A model generated the notes under the pieces. It saw only the letters and a list, made by a program, of their open reading frames with translations. It searched no databases and was not told the origin of the DNA. A stretch of DNA of 11,965 nt, taken from Pseudomonadota bacterium. GTDB lineage: Bacteria; Pseudomonadota; Gammaproteobacteria; Burkholderiales; Burkholderiaceae_C. Position 1 is the stretch's first letter. Each line of letters starts with the position of its first letter. The stretch lies in contig JAEZKX010000307.1 in the NCBI GenBank assembly GCA_023436025.1, positions 1-11,965 of the forward strand. Reading direction: 5' to 3'. Below, piece after piece: positions 1 to 6,740 of this stretch. A program made the position numbers and the translations under genes.

Positions 1-1888
1 CGGCTGGGCCTTCGAATCCCTGGGCGCCGCCTTCGGCGACCTCGGCGCCGGCCAGCCCGGCATCGGCTGGGGCGGCTGCGTGGTGCTGGCGGCGCTCGCG
101 GTGCTCTCGGGCTTCGGCATCGCGCGCCGCGGCTACTTCAAGGGCGACCTGTTCGTGGCCGCCGCGGTCACCGCCTGCGGCGGCCTGCTGGCCCTGTTCA
201 TCCTGTTCCCGGTGCTCAAGGCACTGTCGGCCGCCCTGTACACCGAAGACGGCGCGCTGGCATTGGCTGCGCTGTGGGAGCGCATCGCCAACGAACGCAA
301 CTTCGGCCTGGGCTGCCTGGCCGGCGGCGCGCGCTGCGGCGTTGCCTGGAACACCCTGTTCCTCGGCCTGGCCACCGCGGCCAGCACCACGTTGCTGGGC
401 ACGCTGATGGCGTTGATGGCCGAACGGTCGGCGCGGCGCCATGGCAAGGCGCTCCACGTGGTGGCGCTGCTGCCCATCATCACGCCGCCCTTCGTGGTGG
501 GCCTCGGGCTGATCCTGCTGTTCGGCCGCGCCGGCGTGGTCAACCAGTTCCTGGAATACGCCTTCGGCATCACGCCCACGCGCTGGTTCTACGGCTGGTT
601 CGGCGTCTGGCTGGCGCAGACCTTCGCCTTCACGCCCATCGCCTTCATGATCATGCGCGCGGTGGTGCAGGGCATCGCGCCCAGCCTGGAGGAAGCCGCG
701 CGCACATTGCATGCGCGGCCCGAGCAGGTCTTCCGCACCGTCACCTTGCCCTTGCTGAAGCCGGGCCTGGCCAACGCCTTCCTGGTGGGCTTCATCGAGA
801 GCATGGCCGACTTCGGCAACCCCATCGTGGTGGGCGGACAGTTCTCGGTGTTGTCCACCGAGATCTTCTTCGCCATCGTCGGCGCGCAGTACGACGCCGG
901 CCGGGCCGCGTCGCTGGCCTGGCTGCTGACGCTGTTCGCGCTGGCGGTGTTCGCGCTGCAGCGCTGGCTGCTCGGGCGACAGAACTTCACCACGGTGTCG
1001 GGCAAGGGCGATGCCGGCCTGGCGCTGCCGCTGCCGCCCGGCGTGCGGCGGCTGGTGGGCGCCGTGGCGCTGCCGTGGATGGCGTTCACGCTGCTGGTCT
1101 ACCTGTTCGCCTTCGCCGGCGGCTTCGTGCAGACCTGGGGCCGCGACTACACGCCCACCCTGGCGCATTTCCGCACCGCCTTCGCGCTGGACTGGGGCGC
1201 CTTCGGCATCGTCTGGGCCGGTACCGCCTGGAACTCGTTCTTCACCACGATCAAGCTCGCCGCCATCGCCGCGCCGCTGACCGCCGCGCTTGGCCTGACG
1301 ATCGCCTGGCTGCTGGCGCGCACCGAGTTCCGCGGCCAGGGCCTGTTCGAGTTCTCGGCGCTGCTGGCCTTCGCCATCCCGGGCACGGTGCTGGGCGTCA
1401 GCTACATCCTGGCCTTCAACGTGCCGCCCTTCGAGCTGACCGGCACGGCGCTGATCATCGTGCTGTGCTTCCTGTTTCGCAACCTGCCGGTGGGCGTGCG
1501 CGCCGGCACCGCGGCCTTCAAGCAGTTGGACCGGTCGCTGGACGAGGCATCGCTGATGCTGCGCGCCAACAGCGTACAGACCCTGCGCCACGTGGTGCTG
1601 CCGCTGCTGAAGCCGGCGCTGGTGGCGGCACTGGTCTACAGCTTCGTGCGCGCCATCACCACGGTCAGCGCCGTCATCTTCCTGGTGACGGCCGAGAACG
1701 AACTGGCCACCACCTACATCATCGGCCGCGTCGGCAACGGCGACTACGGCGTGGCGCTGGCGTACTGCACCGTGCTGATCGTGTTGATGGGCGCGGCGAC
1801 GGCGCTGATCCAGCTGCTGGTGGGCGAGCGCCGCCTGGGCCGGCGCAAGGTCGCCGCCGCGCCCGCCCTGACCCAAGCGAGAGCCTGA
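1..1888 (+). CDS. ABC transporter permease, fused two-domain FbpB type (5' truncated)
   Basis: This is the membrane permease of an ABC importer. The reading frame (codons from base 2) is open to the window edge, so the start lies upstream; 628 residues are visible. Long hydrophobic segments alternate with short polar loops, and two copies of the EAA loop that contacts the ATPase are clear: one near 680-790 (SLEEAARTL...LPLLKPGL) and one near 1533-1640 (SLDEASLML...LPLLKPAL). Two EAA loops in one chain indicate a fused pair of six-helix permease units, as in the FbpB/SfuB iron(III) family and some 2-aminoethylphosphonate permeases. The stop codon directly abuts the ATG of the ATPase gene, so the two are almost certainly co-transcribed and translationally coupled. 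A periplasmic binding protein would be expected upstream, outside the window. The substrate (ferric iron, phosphonate, other) cannot be told from the permease alone. A GTG at 80 could be mistaken for a start but only marks where an in-frame start codon first appears. Confidence 0.93.
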   Translation, partial: GWAFESLGAAFGDLGAGQPGIGWGGCVVLAALAVLSGFGIARRGYFKGDLFVAAAVTACGGLLALFILFPVLKALSAALYTEDGALALAALWERIANERNFGLGCLAGGARCGVAWNTLFLGLATAASTTLLGTLMALMAERSARRHGKALHVVALLPIITPPFVVGLGLILLFGRAGVVNQFLEYAFGITPTRWFYGWFGVWLAQTFAFTPIAFMIMRAVVQGIAPSLEEAARTLHARPEQVFRTVTLPLLKPGLANAFLVGFIESMADFGNPIVVGGQFSVLSTEIFFAIVGAQYDAGRAASLAWLLTLFALAVFALQRWLLGRQNFTTVSGKGDAGLALPLPPGVRRLVGAVALPWMAFTLLVYLFAFAGGFVQTWGRDYTPTLAHFRTAFALDWGAFGIVWAGTAWNSFFTTIKLAAIAAPLTAALGLTIAWLLARTEFRGQGLFEFSALLAFAIPGTVLGVSYILAFNVPPFELTGTALIIVLCFLFRNLPVGVRAGTAAFKQLDRSLDEASLMLRANSVQTLRHVVLPLLKPALVAALVYSFVRAITTVSAVIFLVTAENELATTYIIGRVGNGDYGVALAYCTVLIVLMGAATALIQLLVGERRLGRRKVAAAPALTQARA

Positions 1889-2935
1889 ATGGACCAACCC
1901 GGCATCGAATTGCGCGCCGTCACCAAGCGCTACGGCAGCGACCCGGCGGCGCCGCTGGCCGTCAAGGGCATCGACTTCCAGGTGCCGCGCGGCACGCTCA
2001 CCACCATCCTCGGCCCCTCCGGCTGCGGCAAGACGACCACCCTGCGCATGATCGCAGGCCTGGAGACGCCCACCTCGGGCCAGGTTCTCATCGCGGGGCG
2101 CGACGTCACGACGCTGGGGCCTGCGGAGCGCAACGTCAGCATGATGTTCCAGAGCTATGCCCTGTTCCCGCACATGGACGTGCTGGAGAACGTCAGCTAC
2201 GGCCTGCGCATGTCGGGCCAGCCGCGCGCCGCGGCGCGCGAGAAGGCGGCCGAGGCGCTGCGCAACGTCGGCCTGGTCGGCTTCGATGCGCGCCTGCCCA
2301 GCGAGCTCTCGGGCGGCCAGCAGCAGCGGGTGGCGCTGGCGCGCGCGCTGGTGCTTGAGCCGGCGGTGCTGCTTTTCGACGAGCCCTTGTCGAACCTGGA
2401 TGCCCGCCTGCGGCGCGAGATGCGCGAGGAGATCCGCGCCCTGCAGCAGCGCCTGCGGCTCACGGTGGCCTACGTCACCCATGACCAGAGCGAGGCGCTC
2501 GCCGTCAGCGACCAGATCATCGTGATGGACCACGGTGTCATCGCCCAGGCCGGTACGCCTCAGCAGCTGTACGAGGCGCCGGCCAGTGAGTTCGTGGCGG
2601 GCTTCATGGGCGAGGCGATGCTGTTCCCGGCGCGCATCGAGGCCGGCACCGTGGCACTCGGATCGCTGCGCTTCGCTCCTCGCCAGGCCGTGCCCGACGG
2701 CCCGGTCAAGGTCGCGGTCCGCCCCGAGGCCTGGCAGGTCGGCGCGGCCGGCGACGGCCTCGCGGCGCGGCTGGCCAAGCGGGCCTACCTGGGCAGCAAC
2801 TACGAGTACACCTTCGACACCGAACTCGGCCCCATCTTCGTGGTCTCCTCCGACCTCGGCCGCGTGCTGCATCCCGGCAGCGACGTGGGCTTGCGGTTGG
2901 GCGACCACGGGGTGTCGGTGGTGCGGGCGGGGTAA
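1889..2935 (+). CDS. ABC transporter ATP-binding protein, FbpC/PotA type
   Basis: This is the cytoplasmic ATPase that drives the permease encoded just upstream; 348 residues, normal for the FbpC/PotA/MalK class. Visible motifs in order: Walker A GPSGCGKTT (about 42-50), Q-loop glutamine in MMFQSYALFPH (Q88), signature LSGGQQQR (about 140-147), Walker B VLLFDEP (about 160-166), D-loop SNLDA, and the switch histidine in YVTHDQSEA (H198). The C-terminal part (about 270-345) looks like a TOBE-type regulatory/substrate domain (VAVRPEAWQV...LAKRAYLGSNYEYTF). The ATG follows the permease TGA with no intervening base, and only a weak GCGAGAG stretch precedes it, so translation probably depends on ribosomes finishing the permease. 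Iron(III) or a phosphonate is the likeliest cargo from family resemblance, but this is inference. Nothing appears broken; all nucleotide-binding residues are present. Confidence 0.95.
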   Translation: MDQPGIELRAVTKRYGSDPAAPLAVKGIDFQVPRGTLTTILGPSGCGKTTTLRMIAGLETPTSGQVLIAGRDVTTLGPAERNVSMMFQSYALFPHMDVLENVSYGLRMSGQPRAAAREKAAEALRNVGLVGFDARLPSELSGGQQQRVALARALVLEPAVLLFDEPLSNLDARLRREMREEIRALQQRLRLTVAYVTHDQSEALAVSDQIIVMDHGVIAQAGTPQQLYEAPASEFVAGFMGEAMLFPARIEAGTVALGSLRFAPRQAVPDGPVKVAVRPEAWQVGAAGDGLAARLAKRAYLGSNYEYTFDTELGPIFVVSSDLGRVLHPGSDVGLRLGDHGVSVVRAG

Positions 2936-2942
2936 AACTTCC

Positions 2943-3064
2943 GAACAGCCGCACGCAAAAATCGCAAAAGCTACGCAAAAACCGCAAAAGAACAGCCAAT
3001 CAATTTTTGGAAGTCCTTTTTGCGACTTTTGCGGAACCTTCGCGACTTTTGCGCCCGGCTGTCC
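2943..3064. repeat. 122-bp imperfect inverted repeat made of CGCAAAA units
   Basis: The gap between the ATPase gene and talB is mostly one large dyad. The left arm (about 2943-2990) holds CGCAAAA at 2954, 2963, 2974 and 2983 (spacing 9, 11, 9). The right arm (about 3017-3064) holds the complement TTTTGCG at 3018, 3027 and 3047 plus a degenerate TTCGCG at 3039, giving the mirrored spacing. The outer ends also pair: AACAGCCG on the left against CGGCTGT on the right. By hand roughly 36 of 48 arm positions pair. The motif GAACAGCC occurs at 2943 and again at 2990, bracketing the left arm. The 26-base centre is A/T-rich. It could act as a bidirectional transcription stop for the ABC operon, or be a REP/MITE-like remnant; no transposase is near. 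Its low G+C runs stand out from the surrounding genes. Confidence 0.75.
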
Positions 3065-3102
3065 GCGCCCGCTTCCTCGCCCCGCGCACGGAAGCACCGG
3101 AA

Positions 3103-3108
3103 GATAAT
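3103..3108 (+). promoter_or_regulatory. Candidate -10 element of talB
   Basis: GATAAT matches the sigma70 -10 consensus in five of six positions and lies 6 bases before the talB ATG. A start about 7 bases downstream would fall on or next to the ATG. No convincing -35 is seen 16-18 bases upstream (region about 3080-3087 is C-rich). AAGG at 3110-3113 could serve as a poor, very close ribosome binding site, so an upstream promoter with a normal leader is also possible. Confidence 0.35.
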
Positions 3109-3114
3109 GAAGGC

Positions 3115-4059
3115 ATGAACCAACTGGATGCCCTCAAGCAGTACACGACGGTGGTTGCCGATACGGGTGACTTCCGGCAGCTGGCGCAGTACCAGCCGCA
3201 GGACGCGACGACCAATCCTTCGCTGATCCTGAAGGCGGTGCAGAAGGCCGACTACGCGCCCATCCTGAAGGACACGCTCTCCCGCTTCGGCGGCAAGCCC
3301 ATCGACGAACTGATGGACCGCCTGATCGTTCGCTTCGGCTGCGAGATCCTGCAGGTGATCCCCGGCCGCGTGTCCACCGAGGTCGACGCCCGCCTGAGCT
3401 TCGACGAGGATGCCACCTTCACCCGCGGCGAGCGCCTCATCGAGATGTACCAGGCCGAGGGCGTGCCGGTGGATCGCGTGCTGATCAAGGTTGCCTCCAC
3501 GTGGGAGGGCATCCAGGCCGCCGCGCGCCTGCAGCAGCGCGGCATCAACACCAACCTCACGCTGCTGTTCTCGTTTTGCCAGGCCGTCGCCTGCGGCCAG
3601 GCCAAGGTGCAGCTGATCTCGCCCTTCGTCGGCCGCATCTACGACTGGTACAAGAAGAACGCCGGTGCCCAGTGGGACGAGCAGGCCAGCGCCGGTGCCA
3701 ACGATCCCGGCGTGCAGTCGGTGCGGCAGATCTACCGCTACTACAAGCACTTCGGCATCGCCACCGAGGTGATGGGCGCGAGCTTCCGCAACACCGGGCA
3801 GATCCTGGCGCTGGCCGGCTGCGACCTGCTGACGATCAGCCCCGAGCTGCTGGGGCAACTGGCCGCGAGCGACGCGCCGGTGCAGCGCGCGCTCGACCCG
3901 GCCCAGGCCAGGGAGACGCCGATCGAGCCCGTGAACTACGAGGAGGCGCAGTTCCGCTGGGCGCTCAACGAGGATGCCATGGCCACCGAGAAGCTCGCCG
4001 AAGGCATCCGCGCGTTCGCCGCCGATGCGGTGAAGCTCGAACGGTTGATGCAGGCATGA
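3115..4059 (+). CDS. talB: Transaldolase (TalB type)
   Basis: Transaldolase of the non-oxidative pentose phosphate pathway: it moves a dihydroxyacetone unit from sedoheptulose 7-phosphate to glyceraldehyde 3-phosphate, giving erythrose 4-phosphate and fructose 6-phosphate in the cytoplasm. The 314-residue product matches the usual length (E. coli TalB about 317). Visible residues: the Schiff-base lysine K125 in RVLIKVASTWEG, D16 in VADTGDF, N34 in ATTNPSL, and E89 within STEVDARLSFD, corresponding by motif to E. coli K132, D17, N35 and E96. The frame is open further upstream to 3007, but that extension is encoded by the CGCAAAA repeat and lacks family similarity; MNQLDALKQYTTVVADTGDF is the normal N-terminus, so 3115 is chosen. 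The gene overlaps pgi by 4 bp (ATGA), so both sugar-phosphate enzymes are made from one message. Confidence 0.97.
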   Translation: MNQLDALKQYTTVVADTGDFRQLAQYQPQDATTNPSLILKAVQKADYAPILKDTLSRFGGKPIDELMDRLIVRFGCEILQVIPGRVSTEVDARLSFDEDATFTRGERLIEMYQAEGVPVDRVLIKVASTWEGIQAAARLQQRGINTNLTLLFSFCQAVACGQAKVQLISPFVGRIYDWYKKNAGAQWDEQASAGANDPGVQSVRQIYRYYKHFGIATEVMGASFRNTGQILALAGCDLLTISPELLGQLAASDAPVQRALDPAQARETPIEPVNYEEAQFRWALNEDAMATEKLAEGIRAFAADAVKLERLMQA

Positions 4060-5597
4060 GCGCCGGGCGCACCCGCTGCGATGCGGCGCCCGCCTGGTCC
4101 AGCCTGCGCCAGCATGCGCAGCAGGCCGGCGGCGCGCTCGACCTGCGCGAAGCCTTTGCCCAGGATCCACGCCGCTTCGAGACCTTCAGCCAGGAGGCGC
4201 CGCACCTCTTCGCCGACCTGTCCAAGAACCGCATCGACGCCCAGGCCCAGGCCCTGCTGTTCCAGCTGGCGCGCGAGTGCGGGCTGGAGCGCCACCGCGA
4301 CGCCATGTTCGCCGGCGAGAGGATCAACAACACCGAGGACCGCGCGGTGAAGCACTGGCTGCTGCGAGCGCCGCTGCGCGCCCACGACGCGGACTCGGCC
4401 GCGGTGCACGACACCCTGGACGCGATGCTGGGCTTCGCCGAGCAGGTGCGCGCCGACGCGGCGATCACCGACATCGTCAACATCGGCATCGGCGGCTCCG
4501 ACCTGGGGCCGCAGATGGCGGTGGCGGCGCTGGAGGCCTTCGCCATCGAGGGCAAGCGCTTCCACTTCGTCTCCAACATCGACGGCCACGAGCTGGCGGC
4601 GGTGCTGCGGCAGGTGAAGCCGCACAGCACGCTGTTCCTGGTCGCGTCCAAGACCTTCACGACGCTGGAGACCATGACCAACGCGCGCTCGGCCCGGGCC
4701 TGGTACGAGCAGCAGGGCGGGCGCGACGTGGCCCGCCACTTCGCCGCGCTCACCACCAACGTCGCGGCCGCGCGCGACTTCGGCATCACCACCACCTTCG
4801 GCTTCTGGGACTGGGTGGGCGGCCGCTATTCGCTGTGGTCGGCCATCGGCCTGCCGCTGGCCATCGCCATCGGCGCCCAGGGCTTCCGCGAGCTGCTGGC
4901 GGGCGCCCATGCGATGGACGAGCATTTCCGCACCCAGCCGCTCGAATCCAACCTGCCGGTGCGCCTGGGCCTGCTGGACGTCTGGTACCGCAACTTCCTC
5001 GGCTTCGGCAGCCGCAGCATCGCGCCCTACCACTGCGCTCTCCGCCGCCTGCCGGCCTACCTGCAGCAGCTGGAGATGGAGAGCAACGGCAAGAGCGTCG
5101 ACGCGCAGGGCGCGCCGCTGTCCTTCGCCACCTCGCCCGTGCTGTGGGGCGAGCCGGGCACCAACGGCCAGCACGCCTACTTCCAGATGCTGCACCAGGG
5201 CACCGAGGCCGTGCCGGTGGAATTCATCGCCGTGCGCAGGCCGGCGCATGCGCTGCCCGGCCACCACGACCTGCTGCTGGCCAACGCGCTGGCCCAGGCG
5301 CAGGCGCTGATGCAGGGCCGCCCGGACCCCGGCGGGCACCGCAACTTCAGCGCCAACCGGCCCAGCACCTTCCTGCTGATGGAGGCGTTGACGCCGTCCA
5401 GCCTGGGGGCGCTGCTGGCCTTGTACGAGCACCGCGTCTTCACCAGCGGCAGCGTGTGGGGCATCGACAGCTTCGACCAGTGGGGCGTGGAGCTGGGCAA
5501 GGTGCTGGCCCAGGACCTGACGCCGCGGCTGGCCAGCGGCGACGCGGCCGGGCTCGACGCCTCCACTGCGGGCCTGCTGCGCCGCCTGCGCGGCTAG
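4056..5597 (+). CDS. pgi: Glucose-6-phosphate isomerase
   Basis: Interconverts glucose 6-phosphate and fructose 6-phosphate in the cytoplasm, linking glycolysis/gluconeogenesis with the pentose phosphate pathway; its product fructose 6-phosphate is also a transaldolase product, which explains the pairing with talB. The 513-residue chain is somewhat shorter than the about 549 of E. coli Pgi. Both family signatures are present: DWVGGRYSLWSAIGLP (about 252-267) and the C-terminal GSVWGIDSFDQWGVELGK (about 465-482). Predicted catalytic residues are E342 in MESNGK, H373 in GTNGQHAYF and K482; the 31-residue E-to-H distance equals that in E. coli, whereas H-to-K is about 20 shorter, so the size difference lies mainly there and at the ends. 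SIS-type phosphate-binding motifs NIGIGGSDLGP and VASKTFTT are visible. The ATG overlaps the talB stop (ATGA), giving translational coupling; no independent ribosome binding site is evident. Confidence 0.97.
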   Translation: MSAGRTRCDAAPAWSSLRQHAQQAGGALDLREAFAQDPRRFETFSQEAPHLFADLSKNRIDAQAQALLFQLARECGLERHRDAMFAGERINNTEDRAVKHWLLRAPLRAHDADSAAVHDTLDAMLGFAEQVRADAAITDIVNIGIGGSDLGPQMAVAALEAFAIEGKRFHFVSNIDGHELAAVLRQVKPHSTLFLVASKTFTTLETMTNARSARAWYEQQGGRDVARHFAALTTNVAAARDFGITTTFGFWDWVGGRYSLWSAIGLPLAIAIGAQGFRELLAGAHAMDEHFRTQPLESNLPVRLGLLDVWYRNFLGFGSRSIAPYHCALRRLPAYLQQLEMESNGKSVDAQGAPLSFATSPVLWGEPGTNGQHAYFQMLHQGTEAVPVEFIAVRRPAHALPGHHDLLLANALAQAQALMQGRPDPGGHRNFSANRPSTFLLMEALTPSSLGALLALYEHRVFTSGSVWGIDSFDQWGVELGKVLAQDLTPRLASGDAAGLDASTAGLLRRLRG

Positions 5598-5619
5598 CGC
5601 CACGGCTTGTCGCAGGAAA

Positions 5620-5642
5620 GGCGCGCCGCGGCGCGGCGCGCC
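5620..5642. repeat. Perfect 9-bp G+C-only inverted repeat after pgi
   Basis: GGCGCGCCG and its exact complement CGGCGCGCC flank a 5-base loop (5629-5633), 22 bases after the pgi stop. There is no T-run behind it, so it is not a standard intrinsic terminator; it could stabilise the talB-pgi message end or be chance in very G+C-rich DNA. TATCAT at 5644-5649, immediately after it, resembles a -10 element for the DUF805 gene. Confidence 0.5.
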
Positions 5643-5677
5643 GTATCATCGAGGCACGATAGCCCAGGGGAGAGGAC

Positions 5678-6052
5678 ATGCCGTTCGGTGAGGCCGTCAA
5701 GGCCTGCCTGCACAAGTACGCCACCGTCAGCGGCCGCGCCGGGCGGCCGGAGTTCTGGTGGTTCATGCTGTTCGTCTTCCTGGTGCTGCTCGCGACCCAC
5801 CTGGTCCACGAGTGGCTGGGCAAGCTCGCGTTCGCCGCGCTGGTCGTCCCGTCGCTGGCCGCGGCCGCGCGCCGGCTGCACGACATCGGCAAGAGCGCCT
5901 GGTTCCTGCTGCTGGCCTTCGTCCCGGTGATCGGCAACCTGCTGCTGCTCTATTGGTACCTGCAGCCGAGCGACGCGGCCAACCAGTTCGGCAGCCGGCC
6001 GGCACCGCCGCAGGTGCCGACCTTCCTGCCCGGACCCGGACCGGGTCCCTAG
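5678..6052 (+). CDS. DUF805 family small membrane protein
   Basis: A 124-residue protein with the hallmarks of the DUF805 (YhaH-like) family: the N-terminal motif SGRAGRPEFWWF (about 20-31), followed by a hydrophobic segment (about 28-50), and the central RRLHDIGKSAWFLLL (about 67-81) leading into a second hydrophobic stretch ending in a NQFG motif. It should be an inner-membrane protein with a few helices; no biochemical role is established for the family and none is proposed. The C-terminal 20 residues are Pro/Gly-rich (FLPGPGPGP). A good ribosome binding site (AGGGGAGAGGA, 5666-5676) sits just before the ATG. It lies 80 bp after pgi in the same direction and could be on the same transcript or have its own promoter (TATCAT at 5644). 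A hairpin (GGACCC/GGGTCC, 6032-6048) overlaps the last codons, and a terminator follows. Confidence 0.9.
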   Translation: MPFGEAVKACLHKYATVSGRAGRPEFWWFMLFVFLVLLATHLVHEWLGKLAFAALVVPSLAAAARRLHDIGKSAWFLLLAFVPVIGNLLLLYWYLQPSDAANQFGSRPAPPQVPTFLPGPGPGP

Positions 6053-6071
6053 GTGCCCAGGCGGCAGAGAT

Positions 6072-6096
6072 AACGGGCCTGCACCGGCCCGTTTTT
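6072..6096 (+). terminator. Intrinsic terminator after the DUF805 gene
   Basis: AACGGGCC (6072-6079) pairs perfectly with GGCCCGTT (6086-6093) around a 6-base loop, and the stem runs into TTTTT (6092-6096). It lies 20 bases after the DUF805 stop, ends the left-hand plus-strand unit, and separates it from the minus-strand marR gene. On the minus strand only two T residues would follow, so it serves mainly the plus strand. Confidence 0.88.
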
Positions 6097-6117
6097 CTGC
6101 CCCCAGGCTCTTGGCCT

Positions 6118-6594
6118 TCAGGCGTGCTGGCGGTGCGCCGCCACGCGCTGCAGCAGCGTGAACAGCCTGTCGCGCTCGGCGGCGCTGAAGTTGGCCAGCA
6201 GGTCGGCCTCCATCACCTCGGCGATCTTCCAGGCCTTGCGCAGCAGCGTGCGGCCAGCCGGCGTGAGCTGCAGCAACTGGCTGCGGCGGTCCTGCTCGGA
6301 GGGCACCCGCGCGATCAGCTCGCGCTTGACGTTGCGCTCCACGATCACGGTGAGATTGGATGAGGCGACGTTGAGCGCCTCGGACAGCTTCTTCTGCGTG
6401 ACGTCCTCGTTGGTGGACAGCAGGCTGAGGATGGTGAAGTCCACCTGCCGCAGCTTCAGCGGCGTGCCGATGTGCTTCTCGTACAGCGCATACGCCGGAA
6501 TCGCCGCCTGCGCCAGGTTGTACCCGAGAAGACGCTGCATCAGCGAGTGGTCCAGCCCACCGAACTGGGCGAGCTTCGGGTCGGTCTTCGGCAT
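6118..6594 (-). CDS. MarR family transcriptional regulator
   Basis: A 158-residue winged-helix DNA-binding protein, the usual MarR length. Flanking dimerisation helices surround the core: RQVDFTILSLLSTNEDVTQ (about 49-67), the recognition region KLSEALNVASSNLTVIVERNV (about 69-89), and the wing carrying the MarR-typical DRRS (102-105) in VPSEQDRRSQLLQLTPAG. MarR proteins are mostly repressors released by small aromatic or phenolic ligands. It is divergent from the first tannase-family esterase (146-bp gap), the classic layout for a local repressor, so it probably controls that esterase and itself, perhaps sensing a product of ester cleavage; this is inference. The gap contains a short A/T-rich palindrome (6678-6690) as a candidate operator. 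The ATG has no recognisable ribosome binding site, and a -10-like TAAACT lies just 6 bases before it. Confidence 0.93.
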   Translation of the reverse strand: MPKTDPKLAQFGGLDHSLMQRLLGYNLAQAAIPAYALYEKHIGTPLKLRQVDFTILSLLSTNEDVTQKKLSEALNVASSNLTVIVERNVKRELIARVPSEQDRRSQLLQLTPAGRTLLRKAWKIAEVMEADLLANFSAAERDRLFTLLQRVAAHRQHA

Positions 6595-6600
6595 CCAGGC

Positions 6601-6609
6601 AGTTTAGCA
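6601..6609 (-). promoter_or_regulatory. Candidate extended -10 of marR
   Basis: Reading the minus strand, TGCTAAACT is an extended -10 (TGn plus TAAACT, four to five matches to TATAAT) ending 6 bases before the marR ATG. A transcript from it would begin at or next to the ATG and would be leaderless or nearly so, which fits the lack of a Shine-Dalgarno sequence. The -35 region is G+C-rich without a clear match, as can occur with extended -10 promoters. Confidence 0.4.
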
Positions 6610-6661
6610 AGCGGCCCGGGCGGCCCCGCTCGGCCGCTGCGGGTTTCCACCGTGCTGGTGC

Positions 6662-6691
6662 TTGACCTTGCTTACTACTATGAAACATAGC
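6662..6691 (+). promoter_or_regulatory. Candidate promoter of esterase 1 with overlapping palindrome
   Basis: TTGACC (6662-6667) is a good -35 match; 18 bases on, CATAGC (6686-6691) is a weak -10. A 13-bp perfect palindrome, CTATG-AAA-CATAG (6678-6690), sits across the spacer and -10, where a bound MarR dimer would block RNA polymerase. This stretch is conspicuously A/T-rich compared with its surroundings. The operator is inferred from position and symmetry only. Confidence 0.4.
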
Positions 6692-6740
6692 TATCCCGGG
6701 CGCAGTGGGATGGCCTCACGGCGAAAGGAAGGAGACAAGC

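Noticed and set aside
274..2358. Long plus-strand frame spanning permease and ATPase in another frame
   Set aside because: Arg/Ala/Gly/His-rich shadow that crosses two well-supported genes; no family features.
3007..3114. N-terminal extension of transaldolase starting at ATG 3007
   Set aside because: The extra 36 codons come from the CGCAAAA inverted repeat and precede the normal family N-terminus at 3115; no ribosome binding site lies before 3007.
3936..5603. Long open frame (555 codons) on the minus strand across pgi
   Set aside because: It is antisense to a fully motif-supported pgi, has a low-complexity Gln/Arg/Ala/Val-rich composition and no recognisable domain; such frames are common in G+C-rich coding DNA.
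6032..6048. Hairpin GGACCC/GGGTCC at the end of the DUF805 gene considered as a terminator
   Set aside because: No T-run follows, and it lies within the Pro/Gly codons; the true terminator is 24 bases further on.
6705..6740. Upstream in-frame ATG for esterase 1
   Set aside because: No ribosome binding site, and it would put a charged stretch in front of the lipoprotein signal; ATG 6741 has AAGGAG at ideal spacing.
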